This document shows positions 27,504-38,730 of a DNA stretch of 64,000 bases, one piece after another; the first letter of the stretch is position 1; every line of letters begins with the position of its first letter. Both the position numbers and the translations under genes were made by a program. Where the stretch lies: the NCBI GenBank assembly GCA_963922205.1, contig CAWUHX010000025.1:372001-436000 (forward strand). The letters are read 5' to 3'. The notes beneath the pieces are model-generated. The model did no database searches, was not told where the DNA came from, and was given only the letters and a program-made list of their open reading frames with translations. This stretch comes from Romanomermis culicivorax (lineage: Eukaryota > Nematoda > Enoplea > Mermithida > Mermithidae).

Positions 27504-28555
27504 CTTACGATGGTTGTGAAACAGGATGTCTCAGAAAAGATACAATAGAAGTTCGTCTCTTCAGGAATTAAATTGAAAAAATCCAATTTGTGAGTTTGGT
27601 GTCAAAATAAAAGTCGGCTTTCTGACTCTGGCCTTATATGCTGGGAGAAATTCCTCTACACAGTTGAAGGCACTCTGTTTCACACCACTTGATGTTGGCC
27701 AAACAGGACAATGTAGCAAATGATTGAAAATTTCTTTGCCAAAATCGCAAACATCAAATGGTATCTGAATATCTCTTGTTATTTTTCTGTAATTGAATTT
27801 CAAACAATCACCTGATTCCTGAAATTTAATGAAAATTTTTGAAGTTTTTGATTTTTCATTTGAAGTACTTGGTTCAGAAACCATCAAACCAAGATCAATA
27901 AAATTTTATCAGGCCTTCGAGTCACACCTTTTCTTATAATGTATTGGTAAAGATGCATCCTGTGTTGGGCATTCATCCAGATTCAAAAACACATTGGAAT
28001 GACTGTTCTATTTTTTGTAAATACCACTACCAAAAGGGTGCGTGATGATGATGATGTTACTTTCACAGCTACTGCATAGGATGTATGGACTAAAGAAGAA
28101 AAGGATGAAATCAAGCGGTATGATAGGTGAAGGTGCTCTCGAGTGCCCCTTATCAATATTTTTCTTCATTTGCTTCTCATTTTCGACAATTTGAAGTTTC
28201 ATGCAGAGTATAAAATGTTTGTTTGTGAAACAATAAGTGCACCAGACTATAGTCTATTAGTTATTTGATTATTCTATATAGTCTGTTTTTTTCGAAATGC
28301 TATCCCCCCCTGGAGAGATGAAAAAGAGTACAACCGTGTCCTGGTATTTTTGGGCAAGATGTTAGTTTTACTGTACAATGGGAGGGAACGGGGTAGATTA
28401 AAAAAGCGTGAAAAGATGTGCTTTTACTGAGGAATGAGGATCATTGTGAATTTTGGGGAAGCTGGCCTTTGGTACTACTCTCATCCAGAAAAGACTCCTC
28501 TTATCACATGCGTCGCATGCCATTCTTATTCAGTCTCCATTTTAATATTTTAGGC
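27504..28555. other. Repeat-flanking DNA without recognised genes
   Basis: A minus-strand ORF at 27561-27887 (108 codons) has no recognised motif. At 28285-28312 there is another copy of the TATAGTCTGTTTTTTT terminus seen in the outer TIR element. I see nothing else. Confidence 0.3.
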
Positions 28556-28740
28556 GTTCAAAACAAAGATAACCATACCTGTAAGAGGCCTGAACAGTTG
28601 GGGGGGGGGAGTAAACCAGAAATTTTGGGGGAGGTGGTCGAAAAAAAGTCGAAATTTTTCCCAAAAAGAGCCAAAAACAGGCAGTTTTCTGTCAATTTTT
28701 TCTAATTTTTTAAAGTCTGGGTGGGGTTGAGTATATGGTT

Positions 28741-29180
28741 TGTCATATGCCCTTTTTTACGATTACGTGCATAGTGAAGAAAACCTTAGAGATGACCTTG
28801 CAGAACGCTGTTGATCGAGACACTCGGAGTGCCGGACGGTTTTTATGCAGGGATAATTGAACGCAAGAGATTGATGGGCTCATATATAGAGTGCTATGTC
28901 AATAATCCAAGGAACACCCTTAATTGCTTTAGGTTTTCGGATGCTGAAACTCGAAAGTGCACTACCTTACCCAATTAGGAGTTGTACCTGAATACTCAAA
29001 CTATTTTCCAAATAGTATGACTTAACCTAACTGCTCTTCAGCGCTACAAAAATAACTAACCAATCTTTCACAATTTTGCCAGCTGTCGTAGCCACACCTC
29101 GAAGGACTCTTGACCCGATCTTTTGATTGAACTTGCCGATCTTTTCAAAATTGACACACATTTTACAATGTCGCTAAAAA
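28741..29180 (-). repeat. Element D 3' LTR (left copy, end uncertain)
   Basis: Matches 31133-31671, but lacks about 80 bp present near 31420-31500 of the right copy, and diverges after about 29167, so its inner end may be truncated. No polypurine tract is evident. Confidence 0.7.
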
Positions 29181-31095
29181 AGCTATTTCGGTCAGAATTC
29201 TGGTTCTGATTTAGCACATAATTACATGTATTTTGTTGAAAACGAGGCCACCAGTTAGTATTGTCATACCATTGCAAATTTGATTGTTGTTGACAAAGCT
29301 GTGCAGCCTGTGGTATCGATTGATGACATTCAGAACTATTGTGTTTGCACTGACTGTGATAGGTAGAGTGATTTGGTGGTCAATCATGTGACTGGTTTTG
29401 CTGGAAATTTCGATTCTGAGAGAAATCCCAAGAGGGAGTATTTTCGCTATTCAGAAGTTCAGACTCATTCCTCTATCAAACCAATCAAATCGCCATCTTC
29501 GGTTTTTGAAATTACTGTTGTTTTGCAAATTTTCTCGTATCCCAAATTTTTCTAGGATTCATTTTACACTTTCTTCTAGCTCATTATTTGTAGTCAAAGT
29601 CGAATTTTCTTGAAATCTTACAGTATTTCCCTGTCTCTAATTTGTCTCTATTACGGGAACATGAATTATCCATGAATTGGGGTTTGGAATCATCTCTAAA
29701 ACGCGACTGAGATAGTTGCTGTTCAGATTGATTTTTGAGTTTGTGAACCAGTATAGGTTGTTCAACTCTCATGTTTATCTGTTTATTTCCTCATTGAATT
29801 TTCTGAACTTTCGCGACAGCTATCACCAAATTGGTAATCATTTCTAAGCTACTCGCGTCAATTGATACTCTATAGATTTCCAGCATTTTCCAAAGAAAAG
29901 TTGTGATAACTCTTCTATGGCGATACTGAGCATGTCGCTCATAGTACAGCAGGTGTATGTATGTGCTAATTCGATTCAAAAAAACTGACAGATCTTCAGT
30001 TTCAAAAGGAGCGATAGACTGTAGCTCTCATTGGAGTGTATCTTGGTCACAATTCGGAGCATTCATACACATCAAAATCTGTTTTAATTCTTCGTAGGAT
30101 TGGACATCTTTTATGGTGTCCAGAGCATGATCACAAGTTAAGCGGCACAAAGTATGAAGTTTCAGGTATTCAGATGAATCAAGAGGTCGAATTACCCAAT
30201 TTTTGTGGCGCTATCTTTTTACAGATAGTCTTGATTCTCGTTTCATCATTGGCATTCAGAGCATGATCGCAAGTTAAGTGACACAAGGTATGAAGTTTTA
30301 CGTATTTGGACGAATCAAGACCAAACTCGTTTTTGAGCATGATGAAGAAATTCAGAACATGTTGATTTTAGGTCGAATTACCCAATTTTTGTGGCTCTAT
30401 CTTTTTACAGATAGTCTTAATTCTCATTTCATCATCGGCGAAAGATTTATTCACTTGGGAAGGTGCAATAGACAGAAAATGAATTTGTGTGTTCCACGAA
30501 TTTGGTGCAGAGTTTAGGTCTCAGGTTTGGTTTCAGGAACTTTCGGTTTTAACAGCTCTTTTTTCTGAGCCTTTATCTCTTCTATTTTGGTTTTATACAC
30601 TTCAAGAAGTTTTCACTGTTGCATTGTGAATGTGACAATTTCACTTACTTCATTAGTAGTGCCCCAAAAATTTATCATTTCAGCATAACATTTTTGCATT
30701 ACCTCAATATAGGTGTCATTATCAGAGATTTTTCGGGCATTGGTTCCCTTCAGTTTCGATTTTAGCAAGTTGAATTTTCGGTTTTCAGCAATTTCAGGAG
30801 ATAGTGATCGTGATATTTTGCTTGCTTTCTGAGGCGCAGATTTTTGCCAAAGATCAAAATTATGTTTATCCATTTTGTCAAAAAGCAGTATATTCACATT
30901 TCAGGTTTGCTGTGCGTCAGGCAAATCCTTAAAATAGTCGAATTTTTTAAATTCTCTGTCTTCGGGATTCACTAGTTTTTTGTAGAAGCCTTTTTTGTAG
31001 CCCATGGCAGTAGAGTGACATGAGCGGTTTTCCTCCATTTTTCCGGGCGATTCTGGTAGTTTTTCGGATTTTCGATTTTTCACAAATTTTGGCAT
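29068..31095 (-). pseudogene. gag: Element D gag, broken
   Basis: The first in-frame ATG is at 31095 (MPKFVKN, compare MPKVSH in element B). The N-terminal third is basic and Lys/Glu-rich. The capsid-like region near 30000-29800 reads LQSIAPFE, then FLNRISTYIHLLYY and VITTFLWKM, aligning with the gags of B and C. A CKHNSSECHQ zinc-like motif lies near 29310-29345, corresponding to the C-x3-H-x4-H-x4-C motif of element C. In-frame stops (for example at 30901) and a frame change break it. Packaging by an autonomous relative is the likely way such an element moved. Confidence 0.7.
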
Positions 31096-31112
31096 TTCCT
31101 CAACCTTCAAAC

Positions 31113-31130
31113 AAACTGGTATGGTCACCA
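31113..31130 (-). promoter_or_regulatory. Element D primer-binding site
   Basis: Minus strand TGGTGACCATACCAG, two bases inside the 5' LTR. It shares TGGTGAC with the site of element B. Confidence 0.65.
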
Positions 31131-31132
31131 AT

Positions 31133-31671
31133 TGTCATATGCCCTTTTTTAAGAATATGCGCGTAGCGAAGAAAACGTTAGAGATGAGCATGTGGAATGC
31201 TGTTGATTAGGACACTCAGTGTGGGGGACAGTTTTTAAGCAGCGATAATCAAACACAAGAGATTGACGGGCTCCTATTGAGTGCTATGTCAAGAATCCAA
31301 GGAACTTACCTCAATTGCTTAAGGTTTTCAGATGCTGAAACTGGGAAGTGCACTAGCTTACCCATCGAGGAGTTGTACCCAAATACTCAAACTATTTTCC
31401 AAATAGTTTGACTTAACCTAGAGCACACGTGTAGTTTTCAATTTACTAAACTATATAAAACAGTGTTGCTCCACTCTCCAAAATATCACACACAAAAAAT
31501 ACACACAACCACTCTACAGGGCTACAAAAACAACTAACTAATCTTTCACAATTTCACCAGCCATTATAGCCAGGCCTCCCAGGACTCTTGACACGATCTT
31601 TTGATTGAAATTGCAGATCTTTTCCAAAATTGACACATGTTTTACAACATCACTAGAACATCTCACTACAG
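31133..31671 (-). repeat. Element D 5' LTR (right copy, 539 bp)
   Basis: Begins TGTCATATGCCC, ends CTCACTACA and is followed by GGTT, the duplicate of 28737-28740. A TATATAAAACAGTG stretch near 31452 is present only in this copy. Confidence 0.8.
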
Positions 31672-31892
31672 GTTAGCCAAGTTGGGAGGGGGTACCCCCA
31701 CAACAAATTTTCAGTGCTGTGTATTGGCCATACTGCTAGCGTACTAATAAGAGCTTTGATCAGTTGCCTACGAGTCTAATGTTTTTGGTTTTATATTAAG
31801 AAGTTACAAAGTTTACTTTGAAAAATTATAAAAATATGTGATTATTTATAATTCAGACTTGGGTACCACAATGATACTAGTTCGCAATACAG

Positions 31893-32325
31893 CTCCAAAA
31901 ATGCTTTTTCTTTTTCCCAAAAATATTTTGACTTAATGGTTGTCCAAAAAATTACACATGCTGAAATCACGTTGGAAGTGAAATTATATTCTGCTTATTG
32001 GTGCCCCGATTGTTTTTGTGATATCTCCAAGCAGACCAGGCCCGTATTTAGAAAGGGAAAAACGGGTCCCCCTCATACATGTAATGGAGCCCTGAGGTCT
32101 GGGGGGCCTGGGGGGATGGTCACCCAATGGCTAGCCATATGGTCAACAATAGGGGGGAATCCCCTCTAAATTTTTTCCAGAATAAAATTTTCAGCAATAG
32201 CATTGTATTTATACATCACAATTCCCAAATAAAACTATTATATTTACATACTTTATGTCAAACATAGAATTTAGCCACTAATCCAAGCACAGATAAACTA
32301 ACTGAAAACATGTCGTCTTTACTTT
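31893..32325. repeat. Left arm of a ~430-bp inverted repeat
   Basis: The reverse complement of this segment recurs at 35897-36328, starting from CTCCAAAAATGC. Both arms share the ATGGCTAGCCATATGGTC stretch and the following AT-rich part. About 3.6 kb separates the arms, including the solo LTR E. Confidence 0.85.
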
Positions 32326-32654
32326 TAACTTTTGCAAGTTTAGGTACATCAGACATCGTGGTCTAAAAATTTACCAAATATTAGGCTGATAGATGGGCCA
32401 CGTGTAAAGTGCTTATTAGGAATACAGTGGTGCTTGAAACATCAAATTTTGAGAGCAAAAATTGTCTTTTTTCACAAAAATCACCATATATACTGCCAAA
32501 GCTCAGAAGAACCAAAAAATTCCTTATACAATAGGTAGCTTATGATGTCTTCTACCTGCTGACAAAAAAACACTATCTCACAACTGTATTTTCTAGAAGT
32601 TCCAACCTCCACTGTCGAACTATTAGAGCTTGATAAATTTTGAGGGTTTCACTC
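32326..32654. other. Spacer with no recognised feature
   Basis: AT-rich sequence between the inverted-repeat arm and the solo LTR. I see no gene or repeat. Confidence 0.3.
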
Positions 32655-32962
32655 TGTCATGTGCCGATCAATTTTCCAATGTCAGGTGATTCTCATCACG
32701 CTGATTTTTTATTTTGTTCACCACTTTTTATTTCATAATCATTTACTTTTATTTCATTCTATTTATTATTTCGCACATGCATTTTTTCTGTTCATTTTTA
32801 TTGTAATTTTGTTTATTTTGTTTCTTTTTGCATGCAGGCTACAGTATGCCCCTTTAGCTAAAAACTTCCGCCAAGCGAGCTCGAAGAGCTCATGGCTATT
32901 TCGGGTGCATTCCATGCCCCTCTTATCAATAAAACTAGCATCGCTTTTGCTACGCAAAATGG

Positions 32963-33197
32963 GCATACCTGTAAGACCTCCGACCAGTTGGGGGGGGTAA
33001 ATCCGAAATTTTGGGGGGGGGTAGGAAAAAGTCGAAATTTTTCCCAAAAAAGGCCAAAAAACATACACTTTTTGGCAAATTTTTTTAATTTTTTCCCAAT
33101 GGGGGAGGGGGGTTGGGGGGGTAAATGATTTTGGGTACTGGGTTGGCCAAGTTGGGGGGGTTCCCCCCCCCAACCCCCCCCCCAAGTACAGGTATGC
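32963..33197. mobile_element. Palindromic MITE (GCATACCTGTA termini)
   Basis: It starts GCATACCTGTA and ends TACAGGTATGC, a perfect 11-bp terminal inverted repeat. The flanks share AAATGG. The interior is G-rich, then A/T-rich, then G- and C-rich, and can fold on itself. Other copies are at 28556-28740 plus 31676-31710 and at about 35236-35640. It has no real ORF; the Pro/Gly-rich frames across it are artefacts of the G and C runs. Confidence 0.75.
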
Positions 33198-34024
33198 AAA
33201 TGGGGAGAGCACAAAACTTTTTCCCAAAAAGGCACGATTCGCGGAAAAAAGAAAGTGGTTTTATCAATTTTCCGCACTACAGTAAAATACCATTCAGTCC
33301 TGACGCGAAATTAGGCATGTGTTCATCATTCCAGCTTTTCTCGGAAAAATAGCATCTGAAAAAAAACAGACTATAGTTATGAAGTCTTTTTAAAAACGTT
33401 CGTATGTTTAGCATAGGCACTAAAGTCAGCCTCAGTGCTAAACGTATTTGAGCTGGGAAAATATCTATGTGACCATAGGCATCTTCTGCACTGCTTTCTT
33501 CTGCAGAAGTTAGCTTGGGCATCATGAGCTCCACCCAGGCTGTACTGTAGTTGACAAGGTCCTTAAAAGGGCATTTTGCCCTAGTTTTTCACTCATTTTT
33601 GGGTTTACCCCTTTTTCGTCTTGTTTTAGCCCCTGCCCCGCCTTTATTAAATTTGCATGTTTTATTATTCAATGTTGCATCTGCAACCTTAAATTTGCAT
33701 ACACTTTTGCCCGTCGCCTATTGTGCCAGATCATTGCCCCATTTTATGTTTTGAATAAAAGAGTCACCCCCAGCCTCCAGTCTTTCAACAGCTGAGGAAT
33801 CGAATCGGAGTGGCCCGTACCCATTCGTCAGCCAAACCGCCAACCCAGGGACCCTGTCGCCTGTCCTCAAATCGTTTGTTGTTGTAGCCAGACTAGGTGA
33901 GTCTTCTCACTAGATTATTGTTGATGTGGGTAATTTGTGGAATCCTATTTAAGCCGGTTTTCCTTCCTGAGTTTTCCCCAGCTAATAAGGGCTCCTTCCC
34001 CTCGGGTTTGAGCTAAAGGGATCC

Positions 34025-34690
34025 CAACAATTGGGTGAAAGACAATTGGGAGAATGACAGTTGGGTGAACGACAATTGGGTGAACGACAATTGGGTAAAT
34101 GCAACAATTGGGTTTTGGAAACAATTATAATCGAGTGATAAACGATTTGCCTCGATCAAACAATGCTGTCAAAGCTTGGCATCGGCGGTTTCATTCTTCA
34201 ATCTGTTGTGATCATCCAACAATTTGGCGTTTTATATCTGCTTTAAAGGTTGAAGAGGCTGTATTCACACGATGGGTTGAACAATTACTGGCAGGCCATG
34301 TGAAATATGTTGATCTTGACCACCGTATAAAAAAATATTGTTCTCAAATTTGATGAAACTGATAGAATTCAATTTTTATGTGGAATAGCCCACAATTTGT
34401 TGTTTTGATTTTTCACCTCATTTTTTGATGAATAAATTGACAATTTTGGCGGACAATGGAATAAAAATTATCGCATTGTACATCATAGTGCCTACAAACA
34501 GTTTCTTGCACATTTGCCTCATTCCTACTGATTGTTCATGATTTTCATCCAATTGTTGCATTCACCCAATTGTCGTAGTCACCCAATTGTCTTTCACCCA
34601 ACTGTCATTCACCCAATTGTCGCATTCACCCAATTGTCGTTCACCCAATTGTCATTCACCCAATTGTCTTTCACCCGATTGTAGTAGACC
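34025..34690. mobile_element. Internally deleted MULE-type element with terminal repeat arrays
   Basis: The left end (about 34031-34116) is five copies of a 15-bp unit like GACAATTGGGTGAAC. The right end (about 34553-34690) has eight or more copies of the inverted unit CACCCAATTGTCATT. Between them lies a remnant of a MULE transposase. It sits in the GGGCTAAAAAGG region of the solo LTR, where flanking sequence appears duplicated, although the exact target duplication is obscured. Confidence 0.7.
34132..34353 (+). pseudogene. MULE transposase, C-terminal fragment
   Basis: About 74 codons from the C-terminal end of a MULE-family transposase. The pattern LPRSNNAVKAWHRRF, then HPTIWRFISALK and finally QLLAG is characteristic of animal MULE transposases linked with FLYWCH-type proteins. 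The catalytic DDE region is missing. The fragment begins inside the terminal array and ends at a TGA. Identification rests on motif recognition. Confidence 0.65.
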
Positions 34691-35235
34691 CGGGCTAAAA
34701 AGGAATCTTTTTTGGTTCACAATCGGGTCCCAGAGTTGGGTCATTTCATGGATGACCTTGTCCCGGTTGACACTGAGCAGGTCCTCATGATTGTCACCCC
34801 TAACCTGGCTGCGTTGTCCATTATTCTACAGTAGTAACCCTAGAGCAGCACCAGAGTACCTATAGTTTCTCAGCCAGTACTAGCCAGGTTAGGTTCACGA
34901 AACAGAGGAGTCACCCAACGTGGTCGCAGCATGTCACTCACTCTGACATGGTCATATTTTTCTATCAATATGACATGGATTTTTCCATCAATGTGACAAG
35001 CCCACATTTTTCTATCAATGTGACATGATGGCTCCTTTTCTGTTTAACATGACAACTCCATCTTCAAATGAAATTTATAGAACATGCTCCTGACTGTCTA
35101 AACACAATCAATCAAAATGGTTTTGAAGCCTGTGAAATTTTACTTGTTAAGCGTTAGTTTGGTGTTATTTACCTTGTAAAACAGTTTTGGTGAGCTAAGA
35201 ATTTATACTGTCTGCGCGTGCATGCAGCAAAATCA

Positions 35236-35640
35236 TACCAGTAAGAGATCCAACCAGTTGTGGGGGGCAAACCCAAAATTTTGGTGTGGGGTTCCCCAAA
35301 TGTCGAAAATTTTCCCGAAAAAGCTATTTTTCCCAAATTTTATCGAGTTGGGAAGTCCCGACCATCCGTGCTCATAGGGGGTATCAGAGGGAGGTAAACC
35401 GTCCTCCCTGAGATCCTGGCCCGGAAAAAATCATCCCCTCCACGAAAATTTTCGAAGCCAGCTTTTTGGTGATTCTTGTGCATATTTTTTATTAGAAAAC
35501 ATGCTTGCGGAGCTAATCCCTTAATCTCAATTAAAAGTACGAGGACCCTACTCCCTGGAAAATTCTTGTCGTGCATGTCTGGTACCCACATTTGGGTACA
35601 GGGTTCGATCAAGTTGGGAGTCCCCCCAATTACAAATGTT
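35236..35640. repeat. Third, rearranged copy of the GCATACCTGTA-type MITE
   Basis: ATACCAGTAAGAGATCCAAC at the left and GGGTTCGATCAAGTTGGGAG near the right correspond to the ends of the MITE at 32963-33197. The middle is replaced by about 200 bp of other sequence. Minus-strand ORF 35340-35645 across it has no recognised domain. Confidence 0.5.
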
Positions 35641-35672
35641 GACAATAAATATATACAATCATTGGTCTACTT

Positions 35673-35935
35673 CATACCCATATCCAGGATTTTCGAAAAG
35701 GGGGGAATTTTCCAAAAAAATTTAGAATTTACTGGATAAAAATCAAATCATTTTTGCAGTGAAGACGACTTATTTTGAGTTAGTTCATGTGTGCTTGGAT
35801 CATACCTATATCCAGGATTTTCGAAAAATGGAGGGGGGAATTTCCGAAAAATTTTTAGAATTTACTGAATAAAAAGAAAATCATTTTTGCAGTAAAGACG
35901 ACATGTTTTCAGTTAGTTTATCTCTGCTTGGATTA
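35673..35935. repeat. ~128-bp tandem duplication
   Basis: Unit one (35673-35800) and unit two (from 35801) both start CATACC-(C/T)-ATATCCAGGATTTTCGAAAA and share the rest up to the GCTTGGAT stretch. The second unit runs into the inverted-repeat arm. Confidence 0.75.
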
Positions 35936-36328
35936 GTGGCTAAATTATATGTTTGACGTAATGTATGTAAATATAATAATTTGATTTGGGAATTGTGATG
36001 TATAAATACAATGCTATTGCTGAAAATTTTATTCTGAAAAAAGTTTAGGGAGGAATTCCCCCCTATTGTCGACCATATGGCTAGCCATTGGGCGACCATT
36101 CCCCCAAGCCCCCCTCCCAGACCTCAGGGCTCCGTTACATGTATGAGGAGGGGACCCGTTTTTCCCCTTCTAAATACGGGCCTGGTCTGCTAGGAGATAT
36201 AACAAAAACGATCGGGGCACCAATAAGCAGAATATAATTGCACTTTCAACGTGATTTCAGCATGTGTAATTTTTTGGACAACCATTAAGTCAAAATATTT
36301 TTGGAAAAAAGAAAAAGCATTTTTGGAG
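35897..36328. repeat. Right arm of the ~430-bp inverted repeat
   Basis: Reverse complement of 31893-32325 with scattered differences. The junction at 36328 abuts a copy of the short TIR element. Confidence 0.85.
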
Positions 36329-36566
36329 TTTTTCTTGAAATGCTTCTAAATAATGAAAGTGGAAAGCTAGTATTATTTCAGATTTTCACCATTTGCTGAT
36401 GAACAATGTATCGTATAGGACTGGAAATTTGCGAACATATTGACCTACCTTTAACAATTTTTCGAATGGAAAATTTTACAGTAAGATCTCTACGTTATCG
36501 ATTTTGACGACAGTACTGATTTGTGTCCCTTTTCTTTTTGGAAGCATTTCATAAAAAATAGACTAT
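36329..36566. mobile_element. Copy of the short TIR element, without an LTR insertion
   Basis: It matches 238-425 followed directly by 27439-27503. The position corresponding to the element A insertion is near 36505, where the sequence is uninterrupted. The left terminus is slightly truncated by the inverted-repeat arm. Confidence 0.75.
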
Positions 36567-38099
36567 GGAAAGATGCACAGGAGAAAAATTTTTTATGGGT
36601 GCCAAATACCAGTAATGTTCCTGCAGAATTTCTTAAGGCCAATTTGGAGCCATGGCTCCTAAAAATTCTAATTGGCTCCTAAAAATTTAGGGGCACAAGC
36701 CAAATTGGCTTGTAAAAATGGCGCCTAACCACCGTTTTTGATTAGGCTAGAGGGCTTCCTGTGGGGAGAGCATTTTTATGCATTTTGAAATGAAAAATAC
36801 TAAAAATTTTCATGCGCTTCGCGCCGGATTTCAATTCATTTATGATTCTTGACATCATTTCTGTTGTGCGGTTTGAAAATGTCATCCTAGCCTATGCTCA
36901 TTGCTTTCAGAAACCGGCAAGTTATGAATGAGTGTTTGACCTTGGATTGTTTTTTTCCACGTATTTCACAAAAATCAACATTTTTCTACATTATTTCTAC
37001 AAAATCGTTTTGCGACGCTTCAGAATTTTTGACTTTGGTGAACATAACTTTTTGCATTTGGAAAATGATTAAAACACCATCAGCATGGGAAAATTGCAGA
37101 GGTCAGATTCATTATTGCTTGCCTAATTTTTTAATTTTAGTTTGCCCCACTGAAAACACATTCAATTCACTAAAAAATAGACTCTTCACTCAGGAAAAGG
37201 ATATTAAAAGTATTCATTTTCCAACGCTATAGAATATCATAATCTAAGAGTTTCTTTCGGTGCTAAGCACCGGACGTCCGAATTAAAATACCGATAGCGT
37301 TTTTTTATATTATAGGATATGTGAAAACAATCGATTTTGATAAATAATGGTGATTGGTAAATTACTGGCTTCAGATATATAAGATCCAAAATAGGGGTTA
37401 AATGTTTGACCTCTTCCACCAATCAAATGGTGAAAAGATTGGTCATCGGCAGTTGCACTAGAATGGGTTGAAAAAAATCATTTTCCGACATTCTAGGGGC
37501 CTCGAAATCAAATTTTTTCGGCGCTAGGTACCGAACAAGTAACTTCCACCAGACTTTTGGTTTCTCACCCAAAACTCGAGAAATTCAATTTTAAAAGTTA
37601 GGAACTGACGGGAAGTGAATGAAATACAAGGGAAGTAACTTTTAATCATTTTTCTGATGAAATTTAGCGAATTTATCAAATTGGAGTGAGCAACTAAGTA
37701 TTGATCTGTGCAACCAAATTTTTGTCCAAGTTACAGATCAACCTGGCTTGTGCGAAAAAACCCCTTATGATTGATTTGAATAATGACTGATCTAATTTGT
37801 GAGCCTTATTATTCTGTGAGTGATTAAGAATGCATTCAAAATGTTTGATCTGTTACATATGTGGGCTTCTAGTGTGATTTTTAAGAGTATTTTTGACTAA
37901 ATTTGTTGAAAAAAACATTGTTTTTTACTACCACATTTCTTTACAAACTTTTTAGTTTCGGCTTGTTGAAATTCCTTATGGCCTGTAAAGTTTTCAGATT
38001 AGGAGCCAAATGGCCTGTCAAGAAAAACCAAAAAAAAAACCTCCGTTCCTGTGCAAAGTGTAGGGCGGATTTTTCGCGGAGGGTTTACACCTCTCCAAA
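36567..38099. other. AT-rich stretch without recognised genes
   Basis: A plus-strand ORF at 36894-37232 (112 codons) shows no known motif. Two ~60-bp related segments at about 37205-37265 and 37470-37530 share CATTTTCC and a TTTCGG(T/C)GCTA(A/G)G core. Nothing else stands out. Confidence 0.3.
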
Positions 38100-38730
38100 T
38101 CATCCCACCCCCTGCGTTCATGCATGTAGAAAACACTTGTAGGACTTGTAATTGATATTTTAATGTACATTTTACTAAGAGTTAAATATCACAACGAATT
38201 AATCCATGAAAATGGGTAGGGTTTATACGACTCTAAAAATATGGCTGCTCCATCCATTACAACTAAATCCAAAAAAAACAAAATGTTAAAGAAAAAGAAG
38301 AAATTAAGCGAAACTAATTATTTATTAGTGAAATTTGACTTGTAACTCTATCCCACGTTAAAACGTTTCAAGTCTTTTTACAATTGTAGCACTAATACTT
38401 TTGTGCAAAGCCCAACTTGTACGACTTGTAAATTCAACAAAAAATGTGTGTTAAAATGTTCAACTACACCTGCAACTGACTTGTAGCTACAAGTAGTTTT
38501 ATGCAGTGCTGCGCTTGTAAAATTTCTCTAGTAGGACTTGTAATCGTTACAAGTGATTTTATTCAACACCAGCTTGTAAATTACAGTTGTAGCACTTGTA
38601 AAAATTTCACTTGTAGGACTTGTACTAGTAGCTTTAACTTGTAACTTTTATGCAACGGAATTCACAAGTAATTTTTGGCTTGTAGGACTTGTAACGACTA
38701 CAAGTGTTTTATGCAACAGGTCCGTAAGAG
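38100..38730. repeat. Cluster of ACTTGTAGGACTTGTAA-type motifs
   Basis: CTTGTA and its complement TACAAG recur more than 20 times in irregular spacing, often as GGACTTGTAA or next to TTTTATGCAAC. It looks like a degenerate short-unit repeat, possibly the subterminal repeats of a DNA transposon. No ORF is associated. Confidence 0.6.

Larger units (their letters stand above)
28741..31671 (-). mobile_element. Element D: gag-only LTR retrotransposon
   Basis: Both LTRs start TGTCATATGCCC; the right copy ends TCTCACTACA. The flanks repeat GGTT (28737-28740 and 31672-31675). The ~1.95-kb interior encodes only a gag, on the minus strand, with no protease, RT or integrase. The primer-binding site resembles that of element B and its gag is homologous to the gags of B and C, so it is a non-autonomous relative of that lineage. 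Confidence 0.8.
28556..31710. repeat. GCATACCTGTA-type MITE copy, split by element D
   Basis: 28556-28740 matches the left part of the palindromic MITE at 32963-33197, and 31676 to about 31710 matches its right part. Element D sits between them. Runs of G and a T-rich/A-rich middle are shared by all copies. Confidence 0.65.
32655..35054 (+). mobile_element. Solo LTR E, related to element A LTRs, with nested insertions
   Basis: It begins TGTCATGTGCCGATCAATTT and ends TTTAACATGACA, and its flanks repeat ACTC (32651-32654 and 35055-35058). Segments throughout align with the reverse complement of A's LTR: the start, the CTTCTGCAGAAGTTAGCTTG region (33500-33530) and the end (34740-35054). The extra length comes from a MITE at 32963-33197, further inserted sequence at about 33200-33395 and a MULE derivative at 34025-34690. 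No internal element region remains, so it arose by LTR-LTR recombination. Confidence 0.8.

Noticed and set aside
27561-27887. 108-codon minus-strand ORF as a host exon.
   Set aside because: No recognised domain and no clear splice sites; left as unannotated.
32766-33277. Overlapping minus-strand ORFs rich in Pro, Gly and Trp.
   Set aside because: They cross the MITE with its G and C runs and the border of an LTR; composition artefacts.
28285-33376. TATAGTCTGTTTTTTT at 28285 and its inverted counterpart ending ACAGACTATA near 33373 look like the TIRs of one 5-kb transposon.
   Set aside because: The right end lies inside the solo LTR E, whose borders and target duplication are clean, while the left end lies outside it. 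One element cannot span that; they are two separate copies of a common terminus.
34025-34690. Regular 15-bp repeats that could suggest a CRISPR-like array.
   Set aside because: Units are contiguous without unique spacers and occur in inverted orientation at two ends of a MULE remnant; the genome is eukaryotic.
36894-37232. 112-codon plus-strand ORF.
   Set aside because: No motif, no promoter-like context, no related copy in the window.
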